A stretch of DNA of 64,000 nucleotides from Trichopria drosophilae. Its lineage: Eukaryota; Arthropoda; Insecta; Hymenoptera; Diapriidae. Both the position numbers and the translations under genes were made by a program. The notes under the pieces were generated by a model. That model saw only the letters and a program-made list of their open reading frames with translations, made no database searches and had not been told where the DNA came from. The stretch is taken from contig CM059587.1 of assembly GCA_030407085.1 (NCBI GenBank), positions 43,250,501-43,314,500 of the forward strand, written 5' to 3'. Within the stretch, counting starts at the first letter, position 1; each line of letters opens with the position of its first letter. This document shows, in pieces, positions 25,301 to 38,412 of this stretch.

Positions 25301-28300
25301 ACTTGAAAAGATATCAAATATTTTCTTAAATCTGCTCTCGATTAGATCCCGCAGGCGCGGACTAATAGCCTCTGCTTCGTTGCATTGAATGTAATCATTG
25401 AATAAACCAGTATTCAAGTATTCAAGATCATCGTTAAAAATATCCTCACAACTCAAAAAGAGGATCACGTCACCAAATCTAAATGGATCATCGTCGGGAG
25501 GAACAGTTACACCTTTCTCCAGCTCATCCATGCTTACACCGTACTTAAAACAATTGGGTCGAGACGTTTCTGACGGATTCTGAATATTTGAACAATTAGC
25601 AAAAGCTTTAGGATTTACGGGAAGATCATCAACTTCGTTATTCCTTGATTCTGTTGTTGTTTTAGGTGTAGTATTTTTCGGAGAGTCGGAACTTTTAGGA
25701 GTGGTCACTGTTGTTGGTGATGCAGTTGTTTCATCAACCTTATTTCTATTGCCAAAGTTGATTGGTATTGTGGTTTTTTCATCGCTGACCGTTGTTGTCT
25801 CCAGCCTTGTTGTCGCATCACTAGTTGGCTTCGTTGTAACGTCTTGTTTTGCAGTTGTACTTGTTAAACCTTGACTAGTAGTTTCAACATTTGATGTAAC
25901 TGTTGTTAAGGTACTATCAGTTGGGTTTGTATTAGCAGTCGTTGTTTCTGCACTAGGAGGCACCTCAGTGTCGTCCACTGTTGTAACTGTAGATTCTTGG
26001 TTGGTAGTTTTATCACTCGAGGAAGGTGTTGCATCCGTTTTACTGGTACTTGTTGAATCCAGAATCGTTGTTTCCGTATTAGAAGGAGTTGTTTGAGGGT
26101 TATCCGTTGGGCTAATTGTCGAATCTTGGTTAGTGGTTTTATCACTCGATGACGTTGTCGTGTCAGTCGAACTTGGCGGACTGGTATTTGTCGAATCCAT
26201 TTTAGTTGTTTCGGTATTAGAAGGAGTTGTCTGAGTATTATCCGTTGAAGTAGTTGTCGAATCTTGGTTAGTGGATTTATCATTCGATGCAGTTGTTTCT
26301 GTACTAGATGACGTTGTTTCACTAGCAGTATCTGTAGGGTTCGTTGTTGAGTCTTGATTAGGTGTTGTATCACTGGATGGAGGTGTTGAGTCAGTATTGT
26401 CTGATGGGCTGGTACCTGTTGAATCTGTCGTGGTTATCTCTGTGCTTGAAGATGTTGTTTTACTATCGTCAGTAGGTTTTGTCGTTGTTTCTTGTTTAGT
26501 AGAATTATCATCTGGTGCCTGTGTAGTATCCGTATTATTTGAAGGGCTTGTGCTTATTGCATCCGTGTTTGTTGTATCAGTGCTAGGCGTCGTTGGCTCG
26601 CTACTCTTAGCTGGTGGGCTAGAAGTTGATTCTTGAGTTGTTGTACCACTTGGTGGGATTGTGGTGTCTGTTTGAGTTGTAGAGCTCAAATTAGAACTTG
26701 ATGTTTGAGGACTGGAAGGAGTTGTTTCATCGGTATTACCCGTCGAGGTTGTGATTGAATCCTGATTTGTGGTTTCATCAGGCAAGGAAGTCTTATCTGG
26801 AGATGTGCTTGTAACATCGGCATTTGTTGTTTCGATACTAGATATAGTTGTATCACCACTGTTATCGGTCATACTCGTCGTTGAGTCTTGGTTTGTTGTT
26901 TTTCCAGTCGCTGGTGTGGTTGTATCGGTTTTATCTGAGGGATTTACGGTTGATTCTGGGTTCGTAGTATCAGTAATGGATGATGTGGCAGCACTAGTGG
27001 TATCAGATGCGTTCGATGTTGACTCCTGAGTAGCATCATCATTTGTAGTAGTAGATAGGGTTGTTCCTTTATCAGTTGGAGTGGTTGTTGATTCCTTACT
27101 AGTCGTTTCATCACTCGGCTTCGGCGTTGTTGAACTTGTCATATCCGCTTTAGTAGTATCGACAGTAGAATAAGTTGTTGCATCAGTCACAGTTGTTGGA
27201 TTCGTTGATGAATCTTGATTTGTCGTTTTATCCGAAAAATTAGGCGTTGATCCGGTACTATCTGATGGCGTTGTATTGGTAGAGTTTTCAGTTGTGGTTT
27301 GAGCACTCGTTGGATTAAGTGTCGTATTATCTGAGCTATTTTCCGTAGTAGTTTCTGTATTATCTACAAGAATGTACAAATTAAGTAATTTTAGTTCAAT
27401 TTATTATCAAAAGGGATTACTAATAGTGCATTTTCTAGTAAAAAATGAATTTTATTAAAAATATTATTTACCGAATATATAAGAAATGCAGTAACGTACT
27501 TTTCGCATTTTCAATCTCTTCTGGAAACTTTCTTTCGATGAATTTCTGCATCATGGGACTCACTGCGCCAGCGTCTTTACATTTCAGATAATTTTCTGCC
27601 ATCTTTTCATCAAGTTCTTTAACACCTCGGTCAAAAACTTGTTCGCAGCGAAGATAGCGTTTTGATTTCGGATTACTCATTAGCATGAAGTTGTTGGATG
27701 GACGCATGACTCCTCTGTTCGATTTTACAAAAACCACACCATAATCTCGACATTTTTCTTCTGACACATTTGCTTCCTCACACGGTACGTAGAACTTCAT
27801 GTCTGTGGTTGATGGCTTAGCGGGCTGCTTATCTAGAATCGTTTTTCATCGATTAGAATTTTATTATTATTTCATCGGGTATAAGAATACACTAAAAAAA
27901 TTAAATAATAAACATCTGCGCACTGATCACTCGCGTCCTTAAACAAATTTGTTTGTTAGTTCATGCACCAAAATTCTATCTGGTTTGTAGTGAAATAAAA
28001 TTATTGCTGATTTAACTACAAATTCAGTTTTACCAGATTTTTTAGGATTGTCGGATGCGGCTCGAACAAATCTTCTTAAAAAATGATTTCCACTTCCAAA
28101 ATCTTCATCGGTGTTATTTGACTTGGAAACACTCATTGATTTTAAAACACTATTAATGTCAGACTCATCCTCACTCCCGTTTTCGGCATCGATACTTCCT
28201 TCTGAGTTTGGTAGTAGTCTTAAATAATTGTGACTTAGGAATCGATTGTTATTCCAGCTCGAATCATTCTGATTGTCAGTATATTCGAGAAAAACTTGAA

Positions 28301-28703
28301 CACTAATATTCTTATTTTCTTGTTGATTTAATTCTTTTCTTTGTTTGATAAGCCACGCATTATAACTTAAAAACACAAATGCAATGGCTGTAACCAACTG
28401 TATCAATAAAACTATTTTTACATATTTTCGACGAAAAAATGTTTCTTTCTTTTTTGTCGTTACGTGGTCGGGCAATTCGATAGTGATAGGTACGTTATCG
28501 TTTTTGGATATCGGCTTTTCATCTAAAAATAAATCAGAAATTTGGGATAAGCTCAATGTATAATCTATACTATATTGGAAATGATATTAAGGGTTCGCGT
28601 ATAAATGTAACAATTGTATATATATAATTTGTTTGGGTAAAGAACACCGATGCGCACGAAAGAGTTCTACAGTACCGTGAATGTGTTTCCACGATTCCTT
28701 CAT
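22379..28703 (-). CDS. Gene A: type II membrane protein with mucin-like stalk and six 4-Cys domains, 1489 aa
   Basis: Eight coding exons: 28676-28703, 28034-28522, 27500-27832, 25303-27363, 24896-25195, 24369-24782, 23937-24299 and 22379-22860. All joins are GT-AG in phase 1 and total 1490 codons with stop. The start (MKESWK) follows an in-frame TAA and aligns with gene B's MTESLK. Residues 1-42 are a basic cytoplasmic tail, 43-65 a transmembrane helix (YVKIVLLIQLVTAIAFVF), then an acidic, N-glycosylation-rich linker. The 4-Cys domains lie at about 184-283, 866-970, 971-1070, 1071-1208, 1209-1329 and 1330-1489, and a Thr/Ser block at about 284-850. Each domain has the pattern (F/Y)xxC ... C..(Y/H)G(V/L)...(L/M)..G(I/V) ... 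(L/V)(Y/F)..C..(V/I)F ... Y..C...A(I/L/V)SP, with variations. The four cysteines are invariant and probably form two disulfides (inference). I recognise no known family. The protein is probably a membrane-tethered extracellular mucin; its function is unknown. The paralogue gene B lies 10 kb away in the same orientation. Confidence 0.85.
25619..27363 (-). repeat. Coding repeats: mucin-like Thr/Ser block of gene A
   Basis: About 580 residues dominated by Thr, Ser, Pro, Asp and Asn. A degenerate unit of roughly 43-48 residues recurs, recognisable by DKTTNQDSTT-like words at least seven times, each followed by TDN..TTPS.TETT..DST-like sequence. The composition is that of a heavily O-glycosylated, extended stalk, with some N-glycosylation sequons (NSS, NTT, NST). 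It is encoded in the same exon as the second 4-Cys domain. Long antisense open frames across it are a by-product of the codon repeats. Confidence 0.8.
28676..28703 (-). other. Gene A first coding exon and start codon
   Basis: ATG at 28701-28703, nine codons, then G|GTACTG. The 25 or so bases before and across the ATG resemble gene B (AAACTAGTCGnCGC, then AAGATG), which supports this short exon. A small upstream frame (MQKLVAAP) is closed by TAA in frame with the start, so translation cannot begin earlier in this frame. Confidence 0.7.
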
Positions 28704-31700
28704 CTTCAGTTAAGGAGCGGCGACTAGTTTCTGCATTGTAGAATTCCGGTCTTTTATTATTTTGTCCTGTAATATTTCCTGACTAGTTCGATGTGGGAGG
28801 AGGAAAACAAGAGAAATTTACGATTGTCACTTTGCGATTTATCGCTTCATCTCTCTATGTGTAACTGAAGTTTTCAACTCCATGGACCGGTATTTTTTTT
28901 ACATTACATCACTGTGATCGATGCAACGTTATCTCATCCTGTTGATTACTCATTATATTAACGACTTTCTAGGAACTTAATTTATCAAACGGATGCTTTG
29001 CCGGAATTGAAATGAGCTCATTGCATTGTACTTGAACTACAATAAGATTGTATGCCACACTGCAATAGGACGACCTTTGTTGGCCGACTTTAAATTTGAC
29101 ATAAAATTTTGTCATATTCAAAGCACCCCATGTAAGCACACTTGCAACTCACTGTATGAATTAAACTTCACCATTTTAGATATGTATCATATTATCGATT
29201 ATATCACAGTAGTATATTAAAAATATACTTTAAGCTACAACTAATTTTGATCTTAAAATTTCTCTAAGTACTGATGATCTATCAATTATTAATGACTCTA
29301 CTCGTTTTAAGTTAAAACAACAAACATTAAACGTATACGTTATTGCTGCGGAGAGGGCAAAGAAATTGAATACGAATAAAATCTGAAATATACTAACGTA
29401 AATTAAAAAATTATCCTAATTATGTTAATTTTGAATCACTAACTTCTAATCACGCATCTTAAGTGTGTCATTATAAATAGTTACATGAATAGTTAATATT
29501 TTTGAAGGTTGTTCGCGTTGATGGGTATGATTAATTGATTTATTTACTGCAAACTAATTACACGCCACAACCTTTATCAATATTGAAATCAACAATTTAT
29601 TCGTCACGCATGTGTTTACGTACATCTTGAAAGTTTATCTAAAGCGACGATTTTTTAATCTAGTGCTGTTGCAACTCCGAACATCAGTGATTAGCTATTT
29701 TAGTAAATATGCATGAAGAGAATGACTTTTTTCAAAAAACCGATAATTATATTATTTTTTTAATCCTTTATTTATAAAACAGCATTTGGTTTACGAAAAG
29801 AGTTATTAATAAAATTCCACCATTTGCTAAACTTATCTGCCTACATTTTAGGGCTCTACTTGGTTTGTGGGTCAGAAGAAGAATTGTGATTGAACAATAG
29901 CTATACTAATTACAGCTGTTAGAATTCCCTTTGTGTTTGCGATATTGCATCTATCTCGTCTCATCGCTAGAGATAACACCGACTATAGTGTTTTTGACCT
30001 TTGAGTGAAGACTTTTAATTTCTCTTCAGCATTTATTTATTAAAAATGTGATAATTATATAGCGTAATATTTGAGTTAGCAAGATGGATTATGATAGATG
30101 AAAAAAATAGCATGTGGCATACTAACTAAGAAATATTGGTATTGTGAATACCTCTCTCGTGTCTCTAGATAGAAAATTTTATTCCCTTTTAAATGAATTT
30201 GCCTAGTAATTGTATGCTTAATAATTTTGGAAAGGTTTCGTTTCATTACAAAAGTAGTAGTCAAATGATAGAACATTTCAGTTATTAAATTAAACATTTA
30301 CAAATGCGATAATGGCTCATAAACGATGCCAGATATATTTAATCGCAAACATAAATTTATACAAATATACGAAGAGATAATTTCAAAAGTTTATCTCAAC
30401 ATGGATTGTTTAGAATATTTAATTAAATGTGCAACTAACTATAAACTCCAGGTGACTGACTATATTCACGTTTTTAATGACTCCTTTACATTTCTCACGG
30501 CTTGTTAGGAAACCAATAGAATATTAATTCCGGATATTTCTGCCCACGTTTGCAATACGCAGATACGCGTCTTCCCACAATTAAAAAGAAAAACTTTTCA
30601 TATTTTTTATTTTGTAGATGATAAAATTGTGCTGAGGGTAATTAATAATGAATAATTTCCTTTAAAAAATGTACTAGAAAGAAACATTTTGGCAATAATG
30701 TGTCCATTTTCCAAATCATATGAAAAAAATATCTAGTCTGAATTTAGAGTATACATATAGTTGTAGCTAAAATACAAATGTTTTAAAATATTTCGTCAAT
30801 ATGTGACAATAAATACGCCATGATGCCGTAGATCGTTAAATGTTATTTTTTTGTTTTTCATATGATATATAGTTGGAAGGAATTCCTCAAATACCACTAT
30901 ACCAACAGAAATTTTCGTAAACTGAAAATAACATGTTTTCCATAAACCTGTGTTTTTCAAACCTGTCCAAGATGAATTGAAGTATCAGCCATCTGATCGC
31001 CTTTCACTTTTTTAACCTGGAGCTCGTTGATTTTCTGAAGAAACGGTAGTGCGTACATATTTGTATTGAGTGTCCCAGTCTGGAGCATATTTTCTATAAC
31101 GACGCGGCGGGTGTTTGAATAATAAAAAACAATTTTATATGCCAAAAATATATTGAAGGATATTAAACACTTATTTATTTAATTATATATAATATTATAA
31201 CATTATTGTGGATGACGTAAAACTTTAAATTATCTAATTTTAATTTGGATTTTTGTTTAACAGCTAATCTTTATTACTTTTTGTCTTTAAATATTTTATT
31301 TTTTGTAGCAGTAATTCGAATTCTTTCAAATCATCTTTCCGTACCATTCGTTGTTTTTGAAATACACATATTAGGCAGAAATACTCTTAGAACGTGCCCA
31401 ATTTGATTAAATAACAAACTGAACATTATAATGAACTAAATAAATCATTAAATAACAGCAACTGGTTTAGTTTGCCTAATTTATTTCACCGATGCTAATT
31501 TATACTTTAGCATTGTTTATTGTTTATACAGTCATTCATCATCATATTGTAATATAGTATCGTAAATAGCATAATTATATCACTATAGTCTAACTAGTGC
31601 AAATTGTAATCCTAATTTACGTAATCGTATTTTAACATTTAGTTTAATCGGTCCTTGCATAAAGATTCTTGTAATCATTAGATGCAGAAAGCTCCTATCG

Positions 31701-33761
31701 TATCTCTTAGCCACCTCTATAATTATTTTCATGAGCTTCTCCACATCAATTGCTCATTAGTTCTTCGCTTGAGACGGGGAGTTTACTTATATTCCAATTA
31801 ACAAGAATTCATTTCAAACTAGTCCAGATAATTAATAGAAAATATTAGATTAGTTTAATAAATCTAAAAATAAAATTACTTAACATCTAGACATTATTCT
31901 ACTTAGGTAATTATTTCAATATGTGCGATATTATTTTTCTGTTCTTTGTTTTAATTTTTCCAAATTCTTTCTTGAATGTTAGTTTAATAGTGTTTCTTTG
32001 ATGGCACAATGAGCTCAGCATATAATTAGATATTATTTCCAAGAGCGTTATAAAGTGATTGCATTTTTAAATCACCTGCAACAATCTACCTTCGATTTTC
32101 TAGGTCTTTTGGGATATTTATCGGGAATCAAATCTATATATTCTTTAAATAATTTTTGTAAATAATTTTTTTTTTTAAATACACTGAGAAACATTAATGT
32201 CCGAAAATTGCAAAAGCATTTGTAATTTAAGGATAACTGGGGGTTTACCGTATGACTTTTGTACTTTATGCTACTATTGAGTTTTGTAATATTTATAATC
32301 AAACATATAGAATTTAGTGACAATTACGGATCGAATTTATTTAAAAAAACGGAAAAATTAAATTAAAACTACTGGGAATAATAAAACAATAATAATCAAA
32401 GGAATCGTAATTAAATTTAGTAACCTTTGGTCTGAGGTTTATCTTGTTATTTACACAATATTGTATAATAAAGATGGATCACAAAATAGGGTTTTAAAGA
32501 TTTAATCTAGGGATAGTGAATCTCATTGTATATTATAATATAATATTATAATATGTGACCTATCTGTGCCACTTTCGCCAAGAAGTAGCCAACGAAGAGT
32601 CGTCTTCGGTAATATACGGTTAAGTGTAGAATGATAAACACTGGCATATCACAATATGGTAGCATATTTTCCGGTTTGCACTATCAATAAATTAACACGT
32701 GACTACCAAAGAAGTATTGTAATTTGCATAAGAAACTTTCAATAAGTATAGGATATCATTCAAACTTTGACTAGTTTAAAATGCATCTATCTATATGTTT
32801 ACAACTATCCGGAATTCCTACTCTTTTCTCCGTAGATCTAAACTGTTAAGTTTTTAGAATTCTTATAATTAGGAGAATAAATTAGAAAAAAGACAAGAAT
32901 ACTTTATATGAAGTTGAGTTATTCATATAACGTGGTTGTTATCATTGAGGCGCTTTAAGTCGAGTTCATTTATGCAACCAAACGAATAAGTGTAAAATTA
33001 GTATTAGTTATAATTCAACTTTCTGTCGTTATTATAGAATTCGTATTGCATTTTTATTTATATGATATTCTAACTAAAAAAACTAATTAAATTATGAACA
33101 TATATTTTGTAAAATAGTAAAGCTGTTTGAATAAATTCAGGCATCAAAGAATCATTGCAATTACTATTCGACAGTTAAAGGAAACTTTTCACAATTAAAT
33201 TCTAAGAAAATTAGTTTTTCACGCAAAGCATTCATTTGGATTTTCCTATTTGTAATGACAGAAGACTACCAGTGACATTGATAACTCGCTATAAGCGTCA
33301 AAAGAATAACAAATTTTCTCAGATATAAAACGTAAAATCATGAGAAAATGATCGTTAGTTGCCATCGCAGTGTAATGTTTACAACATTATTGCACACGGT
33401 GCATTAAGATTGGAGAATGACATCAGTATACCAGTGCATTTTCTACAATTCTAAGCAGTATTTAAAATATAATTCTACAATTTTCATACTGGTATAGAAT
33501 TTTGTGCACGATGAGCAGAATCTCGAACCTATCAATTATGTAGTATCGATTGTTTTTTAATTTGGAAAATTATTACCGTCCCTCTAATTTTCAATGATAG
33601 ACGAACATTATTTTATGAGTGTGCGGGTTCCGGACCGAGCCGACAGCGAAGCCCGTGTTCACGTTGGTTCTACAAACATTTTCGCATATGCGTCGAACAA
33701 TAATTTTTATGCAAATATGCGTAAAGTTCATTTAAAAAATGTCAAAAATGCAATCCAAAGG
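28704..33761. other. Gene-free stretch upstream of gene A
   Basis: The part next to 28704 should contain the gene A promoter and 5' UTR. The rest is AT-rich, with a palindromic AT tract near 32533-32552 and a lone CACTGAGAAA word at about 32181. No gene is supported. Confidence 0.4.
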
Positions 33762-33830
33762 ATTTTTTTAACACTCCGGGAGTAGAACTCGATTTTGCGC
33801 CCTGCAGTGAAATCTTCGGGCGCAAATTGT
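33762..33830. repeat. GC-rich hairpin repeat, copy 1
   Basis: It shares TTTTTTAACACTCCGGGAGT and AGAACTCGATTT with 56954-57022, followed by GCGCC..TGCAGTGAAA.CTTNGGGCGCAAATT. Here TTGCGCCC pairs perfectly with GGGCGCAA across a 15-base loop, and ACTCCGGGAGT is itself palindromic. The match stands out because the surroundings are AT-rich. It is not a recognised RNA family. Confidence 0.6.
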
Positions 33831-34263
33831 CGAGCCCCATGCCTGTCGTATTAAAAAATATCGTATGCAAACATGCATGAAACTTCGCACTCGTCACAGA
33901 TCGATAATTTCGCCCTTATTACACAATATACTATTCGCGTGTTCGTTTGTTATGATTAATTGTAAGTCACGATTGTAATTCGACTTTCTTTTGAATATGC
34001 AGTTAACGTTTATTGCCATTAGTGTCTACAACAATATATCTTATTAATGTACACGGAAGACACTAAACCTCATAATAAGAAATTGTTCGTTTCCTTTCTA
34101 TGTCTTAACAGGATCATTTCAATATTTACAACCGATAAATCTGACTTAAAACAAAAAAATTTTATTTGAGTTGTCTCCTGAAATTCACAATATTGATATT
34201 GCCTAGAAATATTCAGGATGTCAACAAATTAAAAATAAACTTAACTAAAAAATTCCATACCTT

Positions 34264-34495
34264 CACTGAGAGACCGTAACGAAAATTGTAAAACTGTTTA
34301 AGAATTTAGGGATAACGGATGCACAACCGTAATAATTCTAAAATTTTATACTAATTTTTGTATTAATTACATTCTTTATTTAATAGTATTATATGGAATA
34401 TTAGTATAAAATTTTAAAATTATTATGGCTGCATATCGATTATCTCTAAATTCTTAAACAGTTTTACAATTTTTGTTATTTCCGGTCTCTCAGTG
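34264..34495. mobile_element. 232-bp hairpin MITE with CACTGAGAGACCG ends
   Basis: Nearly the whole element folds back on itself. The left arm includes CACTGAGAGACCG and AATTGTAAAACTGTTTAAGA; the right arm contains their inverse and ends CGGTCTCTCAGTG. The first eight bases match the ends of the element at 1257-2639, suggesting related transposases. No target duplication is evident. Confidence 0.75.
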
Positions 34496-34574
34496 TACAA
34501 GTTATTGAACATGCGAGTTTCTTTTTTATAATAAGAACCCTGTGCCTTTACTCTCGTCTCTTAAAATCTTAAAC

Positions 34575-35113
34575 TACACAGTAAGAAATATCTATGGTAA
34601 ACTTCAAACAAATCCTTGATTTTTTTTACATCATAAAAGTACTGTAAACTTACAACAAAATTTGTGAAAATTCAGTAAAAAAGTACTTGAAAGTACCTTG
34701 CAGTACTGTATATATTATTTACTAATATATGATTATTAATATGGATTGCACATTACTTAAACTCGATATTTTTGGTTTTCTTACTTGCAACTGGAATGTA
34801 GTGATCTCAAAAAATGTTCATTGGCATAAAAATAACATTCAATAATATTTTAAACTCTGGCCTGGGAAAATCTTGAGGAAAGCGACAGATAGGCATGTAC
34901 TACATATTCTTATGTAATTTTACAACATAACATTGAAATTTACAATATATGTATTAAAACCGCGATAGAATATTGTAAAAACTCAAAATAAATGTAATTT
35001 TACAACACATTATTTAAAAATTGTAAATTTATAAGAAAATTTATTTTGTGCAATTTTACATTATTTTTTTACTGTAATTTTGTTGTAACATTACAACCAC
35101 TTCTAACAGTGTA
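34575..35113. mobile_element. Possible TIR element with TACACAGTAAGAA ends
   Basis: The ends TACACAGTAAGAA and (inverse) TACACTGTTAGAA match over about 13 bp with two mismatches. The interior has many TTGTAAAATT/ACAACAAAATT words in both orientations, arranged as subterminal repeats. The arms do not match well beyond the tips, so the boundaries are tentative. Confidence 0.45.
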
Positions 35114-36722
35114 GGAGTAATAGAGAACTCGAATTTGTTGAATTCTTTAATTAAAATAAAGGTTCATTCTTCATACAATATCTTTCTTTCTCTTGAATTG
35201 GCTAAGATTTGAATAATATTGGAGATTTTTGGAATATTATCATTTTAGAATATTTATTTCAATTTATCTTTTTAATAGTGCACACTTCGATTCTGAAAAA
35301 TTAATAAATTTGAAAATCAAATAATGTACTGTTAATGAAATTGACATATAGTTAGGGATTTTTTTCTAAAATTACTTACTGCCTTGTATTAATCAGCAGG
35401 TAAAAACTTCATTTTTAAACTGCAGCAATTGCTCATTGAATTTTATGCAACTGGATAATCCCGTAATCGTATTTACATATTTAGGTTAAACGCGAGTTTT
35501 TCTAAGTGCACCTCTCTCACACGCAGCTCATACATATATGTAGGTGTTGTTGCTTATAAAAACAGATATTTCTTTAGGCATTGTATGTAGTGATACATAT
35601 GCATTATATTATACTTTTAAAATCAGCATTATACGAAGTATATTTTAACTCATACACGTGTAGGTGGTGCTATTACATCCAGTTGCGAACGGAAAATAGA
35701 TACAAAAAGTTTCGCCTGAGGTACATACATTCTCTGTTAGTATTCCTAACCTAACGTAAAAGCCGCAAGAGAAAGATCGCGACGACCGCACTGTCGCGTC
35801 CTCAGATTTGCTTCAGTGGTTAATAAGATATTCATTACACAACAATATAATACAACTTTAATGATTACTATAAAACAAAATCACTATAATAATATTTTTA
35901 CTGGAAAATTTCACAAAAATAAGAGTGAAAGGTTCGATTGCGCATTTTCTCTTGCACATTTTTATATTTCTCAATTTATTACATAATATTCGCAGTGGAA
36001 ATAATTAATTATTGCAGTAGTTTAATAATTATTATTTCCTTCAGTAACTAAATTTTCTGACGGGCGGAGGGCCAACATTGCCCTTCTTTCTGATAAAAAT
36101 TATTATAAGTTCTTGAAATTTTTAATATTCAGACAGTCAACATTACGAAACAGAATCTAATGATTTTTACTAGAAATAATGGCAATTTTCTTCATGCCAC
36201 AAGTCTATCTTAAAATTACCACGTGGAATGGTAACATTTCTAAGAACATTTGTCTCCGTGTGCGTTTGAAATTTATTCTAAACATAAAATAAATAAAATG
36301 AACAAAATATTTGCGTATATTGTATTAACTATAGAGATTGAGACGTCACTTACTTTGGAGAAACAACGAAGTTCACAAATTCCGTTCCTACCGAGCAGAG
36401 AATGGAACACATTCAAATACCTGCATTTAAATGGAAAAGTAATAGATTCTCTCATTAAAGACTGAAATATATTTCAATAAACTGAGAATTTCATAAATAA
36501 TTCCTATGGAACTGCGAAAAAGCTCATTAAACTTAGTTGAGGATACTTTAAATTTAATTTCATCTCACGAACATCTATTATATGTATATTAGCACAGCAA
36601 GGATATAACCCCCACCACCTCTACAAATTTGGGAGGTTATATACGATGGTCTAAATAATACCTTGACCGCAATACTACAACTTATTCTTCTAAACAAGGA
36701 TCCAAGTATAGGTAAATGACCC
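35114..36722. other. AT-rich intergenic DNA
   Basis: No supported gene. A small GC-richer patch lies at about 35755-35825 without recognisable identity. Confidence 0.4.
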
Positions 36723-36965
36723 TACACGGAACAAACAGGTTTGGACATACCAACTAAAGAATTATGGTGAATTAAAATATTGATAGGTCGAACATTGCTA
36801 TTGTAAAAAGAACTTTACATGAGGAAACCCTTTCAACAAATATGAACACAGGAACCGTAGAATGGTTAATGCGTAAATGGTTAGTATGGAAGGGACATAA
36901 TTATCAATAGTATGGTCAAAACAACCATATCTTAGGTTGTAACAATCGTGGTGTTTTTCCGTGTA
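36723..36965. mobile_element. MITE copy 2 with TACACGGAA ends
   Basis: The ends TACACGGAACAAACA and (inverse) TACACGGAAAAACA are well preserved. The interior matches 14418-14615, including GGTGAATTAAAATATTGATAGG-type sequence and CAACCATATCT. It carries an extra internal segment of about 45 bp absent from copy 1. It is non-coding. Confidence 0.65.
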
Positions 36966-38412
36966 TACGATATGTTAAAGCAGTTATTAAAAATATACCT
37001 ACATTTATTATGAACTATTACATTTACTCTGCTACTTCAGCACTCTAACTTTGGAAACAACTTTAGAAAGTATATTTAAAATTCGTCAAATACACTGAGT
37101 TACGTGCTAGATATTAATTATTGGTTATAGAGTATATTAGTTATGGTATATAATTAAAAGAAAAATACAAATGATTGTTTCATTCCTGTGTATTTTGGAA
37201 ATCCTTGATATTGTACATTTATATATTCGAATACAAATGTTCTGTATTCTTTATGTTCACTTAATTATTTTGTCAACATAGCTTATTTCTACGCGTAACG
37301 TTAGGTGTACTACAAGATATTAAATATTAAATATAGTTTTTAAAAAAGCATAAAAATAAAATTAAATAAGATAGGTTAAAGTAATAATTTCCTAAATTAA
37401 AAAATTTATTATTCACAAGTTTACAAAACAAGTCACACTTTTTACAGTAGAAATTCGGGATCGAAACGGGAGATCAAAAATAAAATATAGTCTCTTGAAA
37501 TCTAACTTTCAACAATGCTCGAATAAATGGGATAGTCGCATTTAGCAATGTTGCCCAACGACTATAACTGAACCATCGACCTGAACGGCTAGTTAGAACT
37601 GTTACCTTCTCTTAGTGAAGACGGCGACGTTTTGTGTAGATCTTTCGCAATTCCCTCGTGCATCAGCCGGCACAGGAAGAGAGGAGCAACAAGTCTGTAA
37701 AGTTCTCCTCGTGACGTCACCGCCTACAGAGCGTCACGGGGTCAAGTCACAAATGGTTACCAATATTCCGGTGCGCCTTCGCAAATACGTTTGACATTTT
37801 TCTTTCGTTAAATCGGAATCAATTTCAAACTCGTGTACTTTAATAAGTAAATATAATGAAATTAGAATTAATTTACAATCGGGACATGAGCCATGACGGA
37901 TGGCCAATAGAGCAATACAGCATGTACGAAAGGAAAGTTTACAGCCATAGTATATATGTACGTTTCATACTTTCTAGACTTTCGAGCGAATAATATTCGT
38001 GATAAAGCGTACAAACATTTTAGCCAGTCAACATTTTCATAAAATTCTAAAAATCGCGTATTTTAACGTCACGTGATTTAACAATCTCTTATATTCACAC
38101 TCGTCCGCTCGGCGTGCAAAGCACCGTTGCGTGAGTAACTCTCGCAAGGAATCTTTAACAAAAGACTCTACGTGGTGTGGGTGAGAATACGCTTAGAAGA
38201 ATAATAGCGACGTATGAAAAAATATTTTTTTTACTACAAATTTCACGTTTACAGTCTAATCAAATATCACTGGATTCGTTTTGTTCAATTATAAATTATA
38301 AGAAGGTAATAACATATAAATCACATACGAAATTAAAAGAAATTATCATGGTGATTAAAATATACAAAATAAAATGCCTCTGCTAAAAAAGAATCAACCA
38401 TGAATAACACTA
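36966..38412. other. Gene-free stretch downstream of gene B
   Basis: The patch 37600-37760 is markedly GC-richer and contains the CRE-like palindrome TGACGTCA at 37712-37719. It could be regulatory or a non-coding exon, but nothing decides this. I found no clear AATAAA for gene B in the nearest 200 bp. Confidence 0.35.

Noticed and set aside
25906..26373. 155-codon minus-strand frame inside the mucin block
   Set aside because: It is an out-of-phase reading of the same repeat, rich in Arg, Gln and Leu, with no start or splice support.
26397..27029. Plus-strand open frames of 79 and 86 codons opposite gene A exon 4
   Set aside because: They mirror the Thr/Ser codon repeats of the mucin block on the other strand; composition (Val/Ser/Gly runs) follows directly from that repeat.
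32181..32190. CACTGAGAAA word like the ends of the 1257-2639 element
   Set aside because: No inverse partner nearby, and the following bases diverge.
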